Under the pieces are notes generated by a model. It made no database searches and had not been told where the DNA came from. It was given only the letters and a program-made list of their open reading frames with translations. From assembly GCF_900111155.1 (NCBI RefSeq), contig NZ_FOGG01000016.1:1-64000 (forward strand): a DNA stretch of 64,000 bases, in the 5' to 3' direction. Below, piece after piece: positions 9,676 to 18,446 of this stretch. Both the position numbers and the translations under genes were made by a program. This stretch comes from Pedobacter rhizosphaerae (GTDB lineage Bacteria; Bacteroidota; Bacteroidia; Sphingobacteriales; Sphingobacteriaceae). How positions within the stretch are numbered: the first letter of the stretch is position 1; each line of letters begins with the position of its first letter.

Positions 9676-9779
9676 CTTGTTTGGTCTGTTTAAGTTGAAG
9701 CCGCCAATCTACTGAAATATTTTTTCAAATTTACACTCAAACGTTTGCGTAATTTTCAATTTAACATTTTTAACTCCGT

Positions 9780-10892
9780 TTAATTACTACTTACGCATCT
9801 AAAACCGGTATGTTCTAATCCGGTATCTACCGAAGTCTTCATCCTCGAAGTAACCCGATAGCCCTTACAATAAGAGGCATTACACATGAATGAACCTCCC
9901 CTAACCACTTTTTTGGGCACTGTAGGCTCCATCGGGTCGTAGCTGTCTCCGGGGCCTTGCGGATTATCTGCTGCTGCAGTTAAGGTTTGGTAATAATCTG
10001 GGCGATACCAATCACTACACCATTCCCATACATTTCCTGCCATATCGTAAAGCCCGTAACCATTAGGATTAAATTTTTTGACTGCGGTTAAGCCGTAAAA
10101 GCCATCCCAATCGGTATTTTTGATAGGAAAATTTCCCTGCCAGGTATTTGCTTTTCCCTTTCCTTTTTCTACATCTTCATTTCCCCAGGGATATAAAGCA
10201 TTTTTTAATCCACCTCGGGCAGCATATTCCCATTCGGCTTCAGTTGGCAATCGCTTTCCAGCCCATTTACAGTAAGCCATTGCATCATCCCAGGATACAT
10301 GTACTACAGGATAGTTCTCTTTGCCTTTAATATTGCTTTTAGGACCATGTGGGTGTTTCCAGTCGGCCCCTTTAACCCAGCGCCACCATTGTGAAGCATC
10401 GTTTAATGAAGTAATTGATTTAGGTTGATAGAAAACTAACGATGCGGCTACCAATACACTATCTGGTGGTTTGGGTGTTCCCGCAGGTAATTGCTTTTTC
10501 ATCTCTTCCCAATCGGGTTTCCTTTCGGCCGTGGTTACATAGCCTGTTGCATCTACAAATTTCTTAAAACTGGCATTGGTTACCTCTGTAGCATCTATCC
10601 AGTAAGACGCTAGCTTCACCCGATGTTGCGGGTATTCGTCGGCTCTACCTTCTTTATCTGTAGCCCCCATTTCAAATTCGGAGCCGCGAATAAAGATCAT
10701 TCCGTCATGACTGGCCTTTCCTCCCTTTATATTCGTTGTATCTAAACCTTTGCCGTATCTGCTGGGCAAATTCATTTCACATGAAGCCAAAGAGTCCTTT
10801 TGATGTTGACTAAGTTCTTCCTTTGGTTTAGATTGACAGGCGCTGAGCATAACTAAGGCTGCAAGGTAGGCAACGGTACGGCTATTTAACAT
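9780..10892 (-). CDS. Formylglycine-generating enzyme (SUMF1 family), lipoprotein
   Basis: A 370-residue protein with a lipoprotein signal (LSAC lipobox, Cys19), so it should be anchored in the cell envelope. Residues about 60-368 are an FGE-sulfatase domain: GSEFEMG, WIDATEVTNASF, PVVHVSWDDAMAYCKWAGKR, LPTEAEWEYAARGG, YDMAGNVWEW, and the C-terminal segment SFMCNASYC. The two cysteines of that segment match the catalytic pair of genuine formylglycine-generating enzymes, while many SUMF1-like proteins lack them. It should therefore oxidise the sulfatase active-site Cys (or Ser region) to formylglycine, but no sulfatase gene lies in this window. Gliding-motility SUMF1 paralogues are an alternative. 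Confidence 0.85.
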   Translation of the reverse strand: MLNSRTVAYLAALVMLSACQSKPKEELSQHQKDSLASCEMNLPSRYGKGLDTTNIKGGKASHDGMIFIRGSEFEMGATDKEGRADEYPQHRVKLASYWIDATEVTNASFKKFVDATGYVTTAERKPDWEEMKKQLPAGTPKPPDSVLVAASLVFYQPKSITSLNDASQWWRWVKGADWKHPHGPKSNIKGKENYPVVHVSWDDAMAYCKWAGKRLPTEAEWEYAARGGLKNALYPWGNEDVEKGKGKANTWQGNFPIKNTDWDGFYGLTAVKKFNPNGYGLYDMAGNVWEWCSDWYRPDYYQTLTAAADNPQGPGDSYDPMEPTVPKKVVRGGSFMCNASYCKGYRVTSRMKTSVDTGLEHTGFRCVSSN

Positions 10893-11110
10893 TGATGGAA
10901 TATTCTAATTGATCCTTTTGGTACTAAATTTAATAAACTTTAAGATTTTAATGTTTCCTGCGACCTATAATTTTAAAGCCATAATCAACTTTTTCAAGAT
11001 CACAATTGCAGAAATAACATGGCTAAAAGTAGCAATTTAAATTAAAAATAAACTGCATGTTAATTAATCGACCTATAAATCAAGGCGGTAGCGCTTTTTG
11101 TAAATATTTA
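10893..11110. other. Gap between the FGE gene and tRNA-Lys promoter
   Basis: No gene is seen. It should hold the promoter of the FGE gene on the minus strand; I do not see a clear one. Confidence 0.4.
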
Positions 11111-11142
11111 TTTGCAGGGAATACTCTTTAACTCTATATTTG
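11111..11142 (+). promoter_or_regulatory. Promoter of tRNA-Lys copy 1
   Basis: TTTG (11111-11114) and TATATTTG (11135-11142) are separated by 20 bases, a textbook Bacteroidota sigma-ABfr promoter. The same -7 box, followed by GCACC, precedes tRNA-Lys copy 2. Confidence 0.8.
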
Positions 11143-11183
11143 CACCACTTTAAAGGAAACGGATAGACGTTTTTAATAAAGAA

Positions 11184-11256
11184 GATTCCGTAGCTCAGCT
11201 GGTAGAGCATTACACTTTTAATGTAGTGGTCCTGGGTTCGAATCCCAGCGGGATCA
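11184..11256 (+). tRNA. tRNA-Lys(UUU), copy 1
   Basis: A 73-base cloverleaf. The acceptor GATTCCG pairs with CGGGATC, the D arm is GCTCAGCTGGTAGAGC, the anticodon loop is CTTTTAA (anticodon TTT), and the T arm is CTGGGTTCGAATCCCAG. CCA is not encoded. It is identical in sequence to the copy at 55191-55263. Confidence 0.97.
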
Positions 11257-11259
11257 CAG

Positions 11260-11293
11260 AAAGCCTCAAAGAAATTTGAGGCTTTTTTGTTTT
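11260..11293 (+). terminator. Terminator of tRNA-Lys copy 1
   Basis: AAAGCCTCAAA, a short GAAA loop and TTTGAGGCTTTTTT form a perfect hairpin with a T-run. The identical terminator follows copy 2. Confidence 0.9.
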
Positions 11294-11368
11294 AATTTGC
11301 ATTTTTTAATATTTTTTTAAATGGTAGTGAATGAGATAAATATCCCGATTAAGAAATCTTTAAAAAGC

Positions 11369-11407
11369 AAAACGGGGAAGCCTTCTTTCGATTAAGTTCC
11401 CCGTTTT
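11369..11407 (-). terminator. Terminator of the structured RNA (works in both directions)
   Basis: AACGGGGAA (11371-11379) pairs with TTCCCCGTT (11397-11405). The foot is A-rich on the left and T-rich on the right, so each strand gets a U-run. On the minus strand it closes the structured RNA; on the plus strand it could stop read-through from tRNA-Lys. Confidence 0.85.
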
Positions 11408-11737
11408 TAACCTTAAGACAACCGTAGCTGCATTTAAGGCATCTAATTCTAATTACTTTGATTTTTCCGTTCTTGCTTGGTCTTGCAACTTTTGCAACTC
11501 GTGAAAATTTATTTCCAGCTATGTCCATCCATAGATTTCTTTAGCTTTCCATATTATCTGTCGGGTCTATCTGATTTTCAGAATCAGCATCTTTCGATGG
11601 CTATTCTATATTCTTACTCGGTTTAACCCTTTCTGAAACTAATCGTTTTCCCAGTGGAAGAGATCCGAGCTACTCCCCTTTCGGTTCGTTATCTCTTTTA
11701 GATCATCTTATCAGATTTCAAAGTACTTCGTATTTGA
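11371..11737 (-). ncRNA. Candidate structured non-coding RNA of unknown family
   Basis: Read on the minus strand, this gene-free stretch is tiled by hairpins: an AGAGAT...ATCTCT stem with an inner CCGA/TCGG; CTG-AAAC/GTTT-CAG; GGGT...ACCC enclosing CATC-GAAA-GATG and a CTGATT/AATCAG hairpin; CTATG/CATAG; TGGAAA/TTTTCA; TTGCAA-AAG-TTGCAA; CCTTAA...TTAAGG enclosing GCAGC-TACG-GTTGT; and finally the terminator. A promoter lies just upstream (11744-11774). About 365 bases in length. It lacks a tRNA-like end (so not tmRNA) and the conserved blocks of RNase P RNA. A 59-codon frame inside it overlaps the terminator and is unlikely to be a gene. The family is unknown to me; 6S RNA is possible but unproven. 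Confidence 0.62.
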
Positions 11738-11743
11738 TATAAT

Positions 11744-11774
11744 CTAATTTACAACAGAAAGCCATTGTTGTCAA
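11744..11774 (-). promoter_or_regulatory. Promoter of the structured RNA
   Basis: On the minus strand, TTGACA (11769-11774) supplies the TTG of a -33 box. After 20 bases TAAATTAG (11744-11751) fits TAnnTTTG with one mismatch. The predicted start is near 11737. Confidence 0.55.
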
Positions 11775-12024
11775 GTAAAATCTAATGCTTTTTATAAACA
11801 TAGTTATCAACCTAAAAACGTTGGTTATCAACATTTTAAATTAGTAAAAACAATGTTTCGGGCTCAATAAACCACTTTTTATTGTATATTAACATTTTAA
11901 TGTATTTATCTTATTAACAGGTAGATACAAATTAAGCTTATCAATTTTAATAACTTTCTGCCTAAAACCAGGATTATTCCATAAAACTTAATTTAAAAGC
12001 CAACAAAAAAAGCGCTTAATATGT
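11775..12024. other. AT-rich gap upstream of the FUSC gene
   Basis: No gene. The word GGTTATCAAC/AGTTATCAAC occurs twice (about 11801-11840), a short direct repeat upstream of the RNA promoter that could be an operator; nothing else stands out. Confidence 0.35.
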
Positions 12025-12032
12025 TATTTTTG
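12025..12032 (+). promoter_or_regulatory. Putative -7 box of the FUSC gene, very close to its ATG
   Basis: TATTTTTG fits TAnnTTTG exactly and ends 4 bases before the ATG at 12037, so the predicted transcript would start at or next to the start codon. The -33 element is not clear. Confidence 0.45.
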
Positions 12033-12036
12033 TCCT

Positions 12037-14196
12037 ATGCAGATCAGGCAACCCATCAGAAACATTCAGGACTTTTTATTGAGTACATATTTTGCAGATG
12101 GCTTACGCATCACCATTGGTGTATTGTTGCCTTCGCTCATATTTGCACAGTATGGAATGTTAAAATATGGGATGACCTTATCGTTAGGTGCCTTGTGTGT
12201 GAGCGTGGTAGATAGTCCGGGGCCTATGGTGCACCGCAGGAACGCCATGCTGGTAACCACGGCATTGATCTTTGTTTTTTCCATTCTAACTGGCTTAACC
12301 AATCGAAACCACTATTTTATTGGTTTCTTGCTTACCATTTCCAGTTTTATATTTTCCATGTTCTATATATATGGGCTTCGGGCGGCATCTATAGGAACGG
12401 CAACACTTTTAATTATTGTACTCAGTATCGATGATATCAGGCCCTGGCAGGAAGTTTTACTTCATGCGTTTCTGGTTTTAGCCGGAAGTTTATGGTATAC
12501 CGGTTTAAGCTATTTTGTTTATCGCTTACGTCCTTTTAGGTTGGTACAGCAATCATTAAGTGATTCTATCTTAGAAGTAGCAGAATTTCTCAGGGAAAAA
12601 GCTAAATTCTATCATCACAACAATAATTATGATAAAACCTATGCAGATTTGCTTCAACTGCAGGTTTCTGTTCATGAAAAGCAAGACGCTGTTCGCGAGT
12701 TGTTGTTTAGAACAAGGGAAATTGTGAGAGACTCTACGCCAGAAGGCAGGTTTCTGCTTTTGGTATTTGTAGATATGGTTGACCTATTTGAACAGGTAAT
12801 GTCTACTTACTATAATTATAAGCAGCTTCACGATCAATTTGATAAGGCAGGAATCTTATCAGATTATGAAATGGCCATAAAAAGGATTTCATACGCCCTG
12901 GATGATATTGCATTTGCCTTGAAAAGTGGTGGAACACCAACTATATCTAAGCGATTGCTGATCGAAATAGAAAGATTAAAAATTAAGATCAATAAACTGG
13001 AAGAAGACAATCAAAACCAGGAGTACAACACGCTAGGGATAATTGCATTAAAGAATATTGAGGTTAATATTGAGAATATTTTATCGAGAGTAAAAACCAT
13101 ATTCAGTTATTTTAAGCTGCGCCGTACAGAAGAAATTCGTAAAGCCGATGTGGATGCGGAAAAATTTATTACCCGCCAAAAGTTTGATCTTAGCCTATTT
13201 ACTGAGAACTTAACCTACAGTTCTTCTACTTTCAGACACTCGTTGAGGGTTACTGTGGTAATGTTATTGGGTTTTGTAGTCGCTCAAATCCTCAATTTCT
13301 CACATAGCTATTGGATTTTACTCACCATACTCGTAATCTCCAAGCCTGGTTTTAGTTTAACTAAAGAGCGCAATTATCAAAGGTTAATTGGTACAACCAT
13401 TGGGGCATTTATCGGAATGGGCGTAGTATCTTACATCCACGACAAAGACACACTCTTTATCATCCTGATTATTTGTATGATTGGCTGTTATAGTTTTCAA
13501 AGAAAAAACTATGTAGTTAGCGTACTCTTCATGACGCCTTACATACTCATTTTGTTCGATTTTTTAGGAATGGGTACCATAGCACTGGCTAGAGAAAGAA
13601 TTTACGATACCTTTATAGGTTCAGGAATTGCCCTGCTGGCTAGTTATTCTTTATTCCCTACCTGGGAGTATGAAAAACTTAAGGAGGCTATGATTGATAT
13701 CTTAAAGGCAAACCGGGCTTATTATCAACAGGTAGCGAGGCTCTATTTTGAAAAAACTTACCAAAGAACAGAATATAAATTAGCCAGAAAAGAAGTTTAT
13801 GTAAGCACGGCAAATTTAGCTTCCTTATTTCAAAGGATGTTTTCTGAGCCGAAAAGCAAACAACTGTTTATCAAAGAAGTTCACCAGTTTACGGCACTCA
13901 GTCATTTGATATCTTCTTATGTTGCAACGCTTTCATTATATAACAAAGAGCACGATTTTGTATTCGAGAACTTTGATACTTTAAAGCCTGTTTCGAATAA
14001 CACCATTTACCTGCTGGATACTGCAATAGAAAACCTGGAACAGGGAAAGGCCATTATTGATAATGTCCCGCTTATTCGACTGGCAGAAAGCTCAACAGCC
14101 ATTAAAAAGGGTGAAGATCTTGTACCCGAACAATTTGATTTGATTCAAAAAGTGGCTTACGATATTTATAAGTTATCGGTTAAAATTAAGATCTGA
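12037..14196 (+). CDS. FUSC/YccS-like inner-membrane transporter
   Basis: A 719-residue protein with two clusters of hydrophobic segments (about residues 20-175 and 395-530), each followed by a long soluble helical region. This two-repeat layout is typical of the FUSC/YccS/aromatic-acid-exporter family (PF12805/PF13515-like). The conserved strings MLKYGMTLSLGALCVSVVDSPGP and LLTILVISKPGFSLTKERN at the start of the two repeats support the call. Members are proposed to export aromatic acids or other toxic anions; the substrate here is unknown. It is a single gene; Ohr follows 71 bases downstream. Confidence 0.85.
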   Translation: MQIRQPIRNIQDFLLSTYFADGLRITIGVLLPSLIFAQYGMLKYGMTLSLGALCVSVVDSPGPMVHRRNAMLVTTALIFVFSILTGLTNRNHYFIGFLLTISSFIFSMFYIYGLRAASIGTATLLIIVLSIDDIRPWQEVLLHAFLVLAGSLWYTGLSYFVYRLRPFRLVQQSLSDSILEVAEFLREKAKFYHHNNNYDKTYADLLQLQVSVHEKQDAVRELLFRTREIVRDSTPEGRFLLLVFVDMVDLFEQVMSTYYNYKQLHDQFDKAGILSDYEMAIKRISYALDDIAFALKSGGTPTISKRLLIEIERLKIKINKLEEDNQNQEYNTLGIIALKNIEVNIENILSRVKTIFSYFKLRRTEEIRKADVDAEKFITRQKFDLSLFTENLTYSSSTFRHSLRVTVVMLLGFVVAQILNFSHSYWILLTILVISKPGFSLTKERNYQRLIGTTIGAFIGMGVVSYIHDKDTLFIILIICMIGCYSFQRKNYVVSVLFMTPYILILFDFLGMGTIALARERIYDTFIGSGIALLASYSLFPTWEYEKLKEAMIDILKANRAYYQQVARLYFEKTYQRTEYKLARKEVYVSTANLASLFQRMFSEPKSKQLFIKEVHQFTALSHLISSYVATLSLYNKEHDFVFENFDTLKPVSNNTIYLLDTAIENLEQGKAIIDNVPLIRLAESSTAIKKGEDLVPEQFDLIQKVAYDIYKLSVKIKI

Positions 14197-14267
14197 TTCC
14201 CAAACGCTATTCCGCATCCAAACAATGACTAACGCCCGTTGTTGTTAATGAAATCAATATTAAATTT

Positions 14268-14678
14268 ATGGAAAAGCTATATACGGCAGAAGTTGCTGCC
14301 ACAGGGGGAAGAGACGGACATGTAAAATCGAGCGATGGACTTATAGATTTAGAGCTAAGGCGACCAAAAGAGCTTGACGGACAAGGTGGAGCCACAAACC
14401 CAGAACAACTATTTGCTGCTGCCTGGGGAGCCTGCTACTTAGGCGCGTTAGGATCTATTGCCGAGCGTGAAGGTGTAGATACCAGCGAAGCACAGGTTAA
14501 TGTTTTAATCTCTTTTAATAAGGATGGAAATGCCTTTGTACTTTCTGCCGATCTGGATGTGCATATTCCTAATATTACCACCGAGGAGGCCCAGCAAATA
14601 GCAGATAAGGCACACAAAACCTGCCCCTACTCAAAAGCAACCCGAGGAAATATAGAAGTAAGGGTTACCGCCATTTAA
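14268..14678 (+). CDS. ohr: Organic hydroperoxide resistance protein (Ohr subfamily of OsmC)
   Basis: A 136-residue OsmC-fold peroxidase. The two catalytic cysteines of the Ohr subfamily are visible: C56 in AAAWGACYLGAL and C119 in CPYSKATRGNI. ELRRPKELDG carries the conserved Arg. Ohr reduces organic and lipid hydroperoxides with electrons from lipoylated proteins. The length is normal. Regulation by an OhrR-type repressor is common, but no ohrR is next to it. Confidence 0.93.
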   Translation: MEKLYTAEVAATGGRDGHVKSSDGLIDLELRRPKELDGQGGATNPEQLFAAAWGACYLGALGSIAEREGVDTSEAQVNVLISFNKDGNAFVLSADLDVHIPNITTEEAQQIADKAHKTCPYSKATRGNIEVRVTAI

Positions 14679-14710
14679 GGAATGGGAATCGGCCCATAGG
14701 AAATGTAAAA

Positions 14711-14796
14711 GGTTGTATATAAAGGGCGGTGAGTTGCAGGTTTACCAAAGCCATTTGGGCGTTAGACCCTTAACCTGCAACTCATAGCCCACAACC
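14711..14796. repeat. Nested inverted repeat between ohr and bioB
   Basis: A perfect 12-base stem, GAGTTGCAGGTT (14731-14742) with AACCTGCAACTC (14772-14783), is wrapped by GGGC/GCCC (14724-14727, 14787-14790) and GGTTGT/ACAACC (14711-14716, 14791-14796). It sits between two convergent genes. Without a T-run it is more likely a palindromic element that also blocks read-through than a normal terminator. Confidence 0.65.
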
Positions 14797-14803
14797 AATT
14801 TGA

Positions 14804-15805
14804 TTACAAAACTTCTTCTTTTTGCTGGGTATTGGCTGGCCTGCCATTTTTAAAGGCTTCTCTGGTTTTTAGTCCCAAAAGTTCAAACATAGCCATATCA
14901 TCTACAAAAGCAGGATTGGGAGTGGTTAATAATTTATCTCCAGCAAAGATGGAACTTGCACCAGCCATAAAGCAGAATGCCTGTTCTAAAGTACTCATTT
15001 CATTTCTTCCGGCAGATAATCGAACAACGGAATTAGGCATTACAATACGTGCCGTAGCAATCATCCTAACCATATCCCAAATCGGAACTCTTGGTTGATC
15101 TTCTAATGGCGTTCCCTTTACTGGCACAAGCGCATTTACAGGAACTGATTCTGGATGTGTAGGCATATTTGAGAGGGTTTGTAACATAGAAACACGATCT
15201 TCAACGGTTTCGCCCAAACCAATAATACCACCGCTACATACAGTAAGTTTTGCTTTACGAACGTTTTTAATCGTATTCAAACGGTCGTCATATGTTCTGG
15301 TAGAAATAATGCGCTTATAATCATCTTCAGAAGTATCTATATTGTGGTTGTAAGCATATAAACCTGCATCTGCCAAGCGTTGAGCCTGATTTTCGGTGAG
15401 CATACCCAAGGTACAACAAACCTCCATGTCCATTTCATTTACGGCTTTAACCATTTCTATAACCCGATCAAAGTCACGGTTATCTCTCACTTCGCGCCAG
15501 GCTGCGCCCATGCATAAACGAGATGCGCCACCTTCTTTAGCCTTAACAGCAGCACTCACTACCTGCCCTATCTGCATTAAGGGTTGCACTTCTAAGTTGG
15601 TATGGTATCGGGCAGCTTGAGGACAATAAGAGCAATCTTCCGCACAGCCGCCAGTTTTGATAGAGATCAATGAACTGATTTGAACCTCATTATAATCTTT
15701 ATTGGCTCGGTGAATGGTTGCAGCTTCGTATACCAGGTCCAGGAATGGTTTATGATATATGGCTGATATCTCCTCCCTGCTCCAGTCGTGTTTAGTGGTT
15801 TGCAT
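14804..15805 (-). CDS. bioB: Biotin synthase
   Basis: A 333-residue radical-SAM enzyme that inserts sulfur into dethiobiotin, the last step of biotin synthesis. The radical-SAM cysteines are C54, C58 and C61 (CAEDCSYC). The family motifs [25 protein letters not shown] and RLSAGRNEM (Arg ligand of the 2Fe-2S cluster) are all present. The length is normal. No other bio genes lie in this window, so it stands apart from the rest of the pathway. Confidence 0.97.
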   Translation of the reverse strand: MQTTKHDWSREEISAIYHKPFLDLVYEAATIHRANKDYNEVQISSLISIKTGGCAEDCSYCPQAARYHTNLEVQPLMQIGQVVSAAVKAKEGGASRLCMGAAWREVRDNRDFDRVIEMVKAVNEMDMEVCCTLGMLTENQAQRLADAGLYAYNHNIDTSEDDYKRIISTRTYDDRLNTIKNVRKAKLTVCSGGIIGLGETVEDRVSMLQTLSNMPTHPESVPVNALVPVKGTPLEDQPRVPIWDMVRMIATARIVMPNSVVRLSAGRNEMSTLEQAFCFMAGASSIFAGDKLLTTPNPAFVDDMAMFELLGLKTREAFKNGRPANTQQKEEVL

Positions 15806-15863
15806 ATTTTAATCTAAATGTTTGGTTAGCTATTATCACGTTGTATTAAACAACAGTTAAACT

Positions 15864-17213
15864 TTATAACAATAATTTGCTGGCTAGACCCAATATCAGT
15901 AGGAAGCCAAAAACATCGGTGAAAGTAGTAATAATAATAGAAGATGCAATGGCTGGATCAATTCCAACTCGCTTTAAAATTAATGGAATTCCGGCACCAG
16001 TAACCCCTGCAATAACCAAATTACCGGTCATAGCCAGAAATATAACCAGGCCAAGCATCGGATTGCCATCAAAAAGGAAAGCAAAAAGAAAAACAATTAA
16101 TCCATTGGTTGCTCCATTAATTAAGCCTACAGTAAACTCTTTTAATACCGTTCGGTAAGCCTGTTTATCAGTCAGGTCGTACAAAGAGATACGACGTACG
16201 GTTACGGCCAGTGCTTGTGTAGCAGCATTACCGCCCATACCTGCAATAATGGTCATGTAGGCTGCAAGCGATGGAATTAGTTTTATGGTGGGATCAAAAT
16301 AGCGTACAACAGATGAGGCTAAAAAAGCCGTTCCCAGGTTAATAATTAGCCAGGGTAAACGAGATTTAACCGCTTCTACCCAGTTACCACTTAGTTCCTC
16401 GTCTTCAGATACCCCCGAAATTTTCAGGATATCTTCGGTACTCTCTGCCTCCATTACGTCGATAACATCGTCGAAGGTTACCCTTCCAAGTAATTTTTGA
16501 TGGTTATCAATAACCGGTATACTGGTTAAATTATATTGGGATATTAGATTGGCTACTTCTTCCTGATCAGTGTCTGGGTGAACATAAACGGCATCAACCT
16601 TTACCAATTCGGTAATCTGCGCATTATGCTTGGCTTTGATAATATCTTTTAAAGAAACAATGCCTTTAAAAGTTTCTTCATCGTCTACTACATAGATGGT
16701 GTAAAACTCTTCCATCTCTTCGCTTTGGCGGATGATTTCGTCTATTGCATCCTTCTTGGTCAGATTGATGTTTACACAGATTAAATCTGTATTCATCAAA
16801 CCCCCGGCTGTTTTCTCGTGGTAAGTTAACAGATTCCGGATATTGGAAGCATCCTCCTCATTCAGATCTTCCAGAATTTCCTTCTGTTCGTGAACTTCTA
16901 ATTGAGAAATGATATCAGTTGCATCGTCATAGTCCAGCTCCTCTACAATCTCCGTTCTTTTATCTGGATGAAGCTGAAAAAGTATGTCTTCCGGATGAGA
17001 CTCTTCATCCATCTCGGAAATAATTTCTGAAGCTGTTTCTGAAGGCAATAAATTAATGATATGCTGCCTTTCGGATTTATCTAAACGTTCGAAAATAATG
17101 GCGATTTCTGAGGCATGATAATCCTCTAAAACTTCTTTCAAAATTTCATCACCAGCTAAAAGTGCATTTTTAACCTTGAGTACGTCGCTTTTATCTATTT
17201 CGAATGACTGCAT
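15864..17213 (-). CDS. mgtE: Magnesium transporter MgtE
   Basis: A 449-residue protein with the three-part MgtE architecture: a cytoplasmic N domain (about 1-130, acidic, repeated LL/ESEI elements), two CBS domains (about 135-255) that sense magnesium, and five membrane segments (about 285-449). The pore-region motifs AGMGGNAATQALAVTVR and GAGIPLILKRVGIDPA are conserved. The CBS part closes the channel when magnesium is high. It lies on the same strand about 100 bases downstream of corA, which gives two unrelated magnesium channels side by side. Confidence 0.96.
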   Translation of the reverse strand: MQSFEIDKSDVLKVKNALLAGDEILKEVLEDYHASEIAIIFERLDKSERQHIINLLPSETASEIISEMDEESHPEDILFQLHPDKRTEIVEELDYDDATDIISQLEVHEQKEILEDLNEEDASNIRNLLTYHEKTAGGLMNTDLICVNINLTKKDAIDEIIRQSEEMEEFYTIYVVDDEETFKGIVSLKDIIKAKHNAQITELVKVDAVYVHPDTDQEEVANLISQYNLTSIPVIDNHQKLLGRVTFDDVIDVMEAESTEDILKISGVSEDEELSGNWVEAVKSRLPWLIINLGTAFLASSVVRYFDPTIKLIPSLAAYMTIIAGMGGNAATQALAVTVRRISLYDLTDKQAYRTVLKEFTVGLINGATNGLIVFLFAFLFDGNPMLGLVIFLAMTGNLVIAGVTGAGIPLILKRVGIDPAIASSIIITTFTDVFGFLLILGLASKLLL

Positions 17214-17321
17214 AAATACTTAATCCTTCACCGGGATTTAATTTTTCTACCAATGTATGAAAATACGCTTAATAAGCAGTAGGGAATTTAATAAGTTAAT
17301 TTAAACTTTATCTGGCTTAGG

Positions 17322-18443
17322 CTATTTAAACCAGCCTTTTCTCCAAAAATAAATAACTTGTATAACCGCAATTATCGCCATTACCAGCCAGGTATATACA
17401 TAACCATGTTCTGCATAAAGCTCGGGCATATTATCTCTCAAAACTTTCCCGGTTGCCGGATCTTCCCTGCTAAAATTCATTCCATAAATACCTGCAATAA
17501 AAGTAAGGGGAATAAAAATAGAGGAGATGATGGTTAAAACCTTCATAATCTCATTCATCCGGTTGCTGATGATAGAAAGGTTCATATCAATGTTGGCCGA
17601 TGCAATTTCTTTGAGCGACTCTATAAAATCAATAATCTGGATACAGTGATCATAAGCATCCTTCATATAAGTTTTGGTAAGATCGCTAATTAGCGGACTA
17701 TCACTTCTAATAATGTCGTTCAGCTTATCTCTTTCGGGCCAGGCTATTTTTCTAATGGTGATTAATGAGCGCTTAATGGCCTGTGTATCATACATGATGC
17801 GCCTGTCGGGATTATCATAAAGCCTATCTTCAATGGCATCCAGCTCTTCTCCCCAGAAATTAAGCAGCGAAAAATAGTTATCAACGATTACGTCCATAAT
17901 GGCATACATTAAATAACTGCTCCCGCCAATGCGAATATTGCCTTTGCCTACCTCCAGCCTTTTCCGTACCGGATTGAAACAATCCTGGTAATCCTCCTGA
18001 AAGGTAATCAGGCAATTTGAGCTTAAAATGTACGAAATTTGTTCATTACACAATCCGTTTTCTTCATCTAAATACAAATGCCTGCTTACGGCAAAAACAT
18101 ATTTGTCGTTGTCGTATTCATCCAGCTTAGGGCGTTGGTAGCTGCTGGTAATGTCTTCCAATACCAATCGGCTAACATTGAGCTTCTCATATAGTGTTTC
18201 AAAAATTCCAGGGTCTGCCAAACCTTTAATATCAAACCAATAAGAAAATTCTTTATTCTGAATGATCTTCTCAATATTATTGATATTCTTTATCTCCTCC
18301 TTGGTGTACGTTTTCTCGTTATAAATGTGGAGCGTAATAATGGGTTTTAATGCGTCATCATCTATAGCATACAGGCCCGGGCTTGTTCCTGGTTCAGGAA
18401 CCTTATAATGTTTATGCTTGTGGCGGGGTTTGTTTTTTGCCAT
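17322..18443 (-). CDS. corA: Magnesium/cobalt transporter CorA
   Basis: A 373-residue CorA-family channel. It has a large N-terminal cytoplasmic domain, a long helix, and two C-terminal membrane segments; the first ends with the selectivity motif YGMNF (GMN). The conserved charged periplasmic loop (ELYAEHGY) and a C-terminal lysine-rich tail (WRKGWFK) follow. The N-terminus is unusually basic (KNKPRHKHKHYK). It lies 3 bases behind the WbqC-like gene, so the pair is probably co-transcribed even though the functions look unrelated. Confidence 0.95.
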   Translation of the reverse strand: MAKNKPRHKHKHYKVPEPGTSPGLYAIDDDALKPIITLHIYNEKTYTKEEIKNINNIEKIIQNKEFSYWFDIKGLADPGIFETLYEKLNVSRLVLEDITSSYQRPKLDEYDNDKYVFAVSRHLYLDEENGLCNEQISYILSSNCLITFQEDYQDCFNPVRKRLEVGKGNIRIGGSSYLMYAIMDVIVDNYFSLLNFWGEELDAIEDRLYDNPDRRIMYDTQAIKRSLITIRKIAWPERDKLNDIIRSDSPLISDLTKTYMKDAYDHCIQIIDFIESLKEIASANIDMNLSIISNRMNEIMKVLTIISSIFIPLTFIAGIYGMNFSREDPATGKVLRDNMPELYAEHGYVYTWLVMAIIAVIQVIYFWRKGWFK

Positions 18444-18446
18444 ATG

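Noticed and set aside
11371..11532. 59-codon minus-strand frame inside the structured RNA
   Set aside because: It overlaps the terminator hairpin, and its codons fall across several perfect hairpins.
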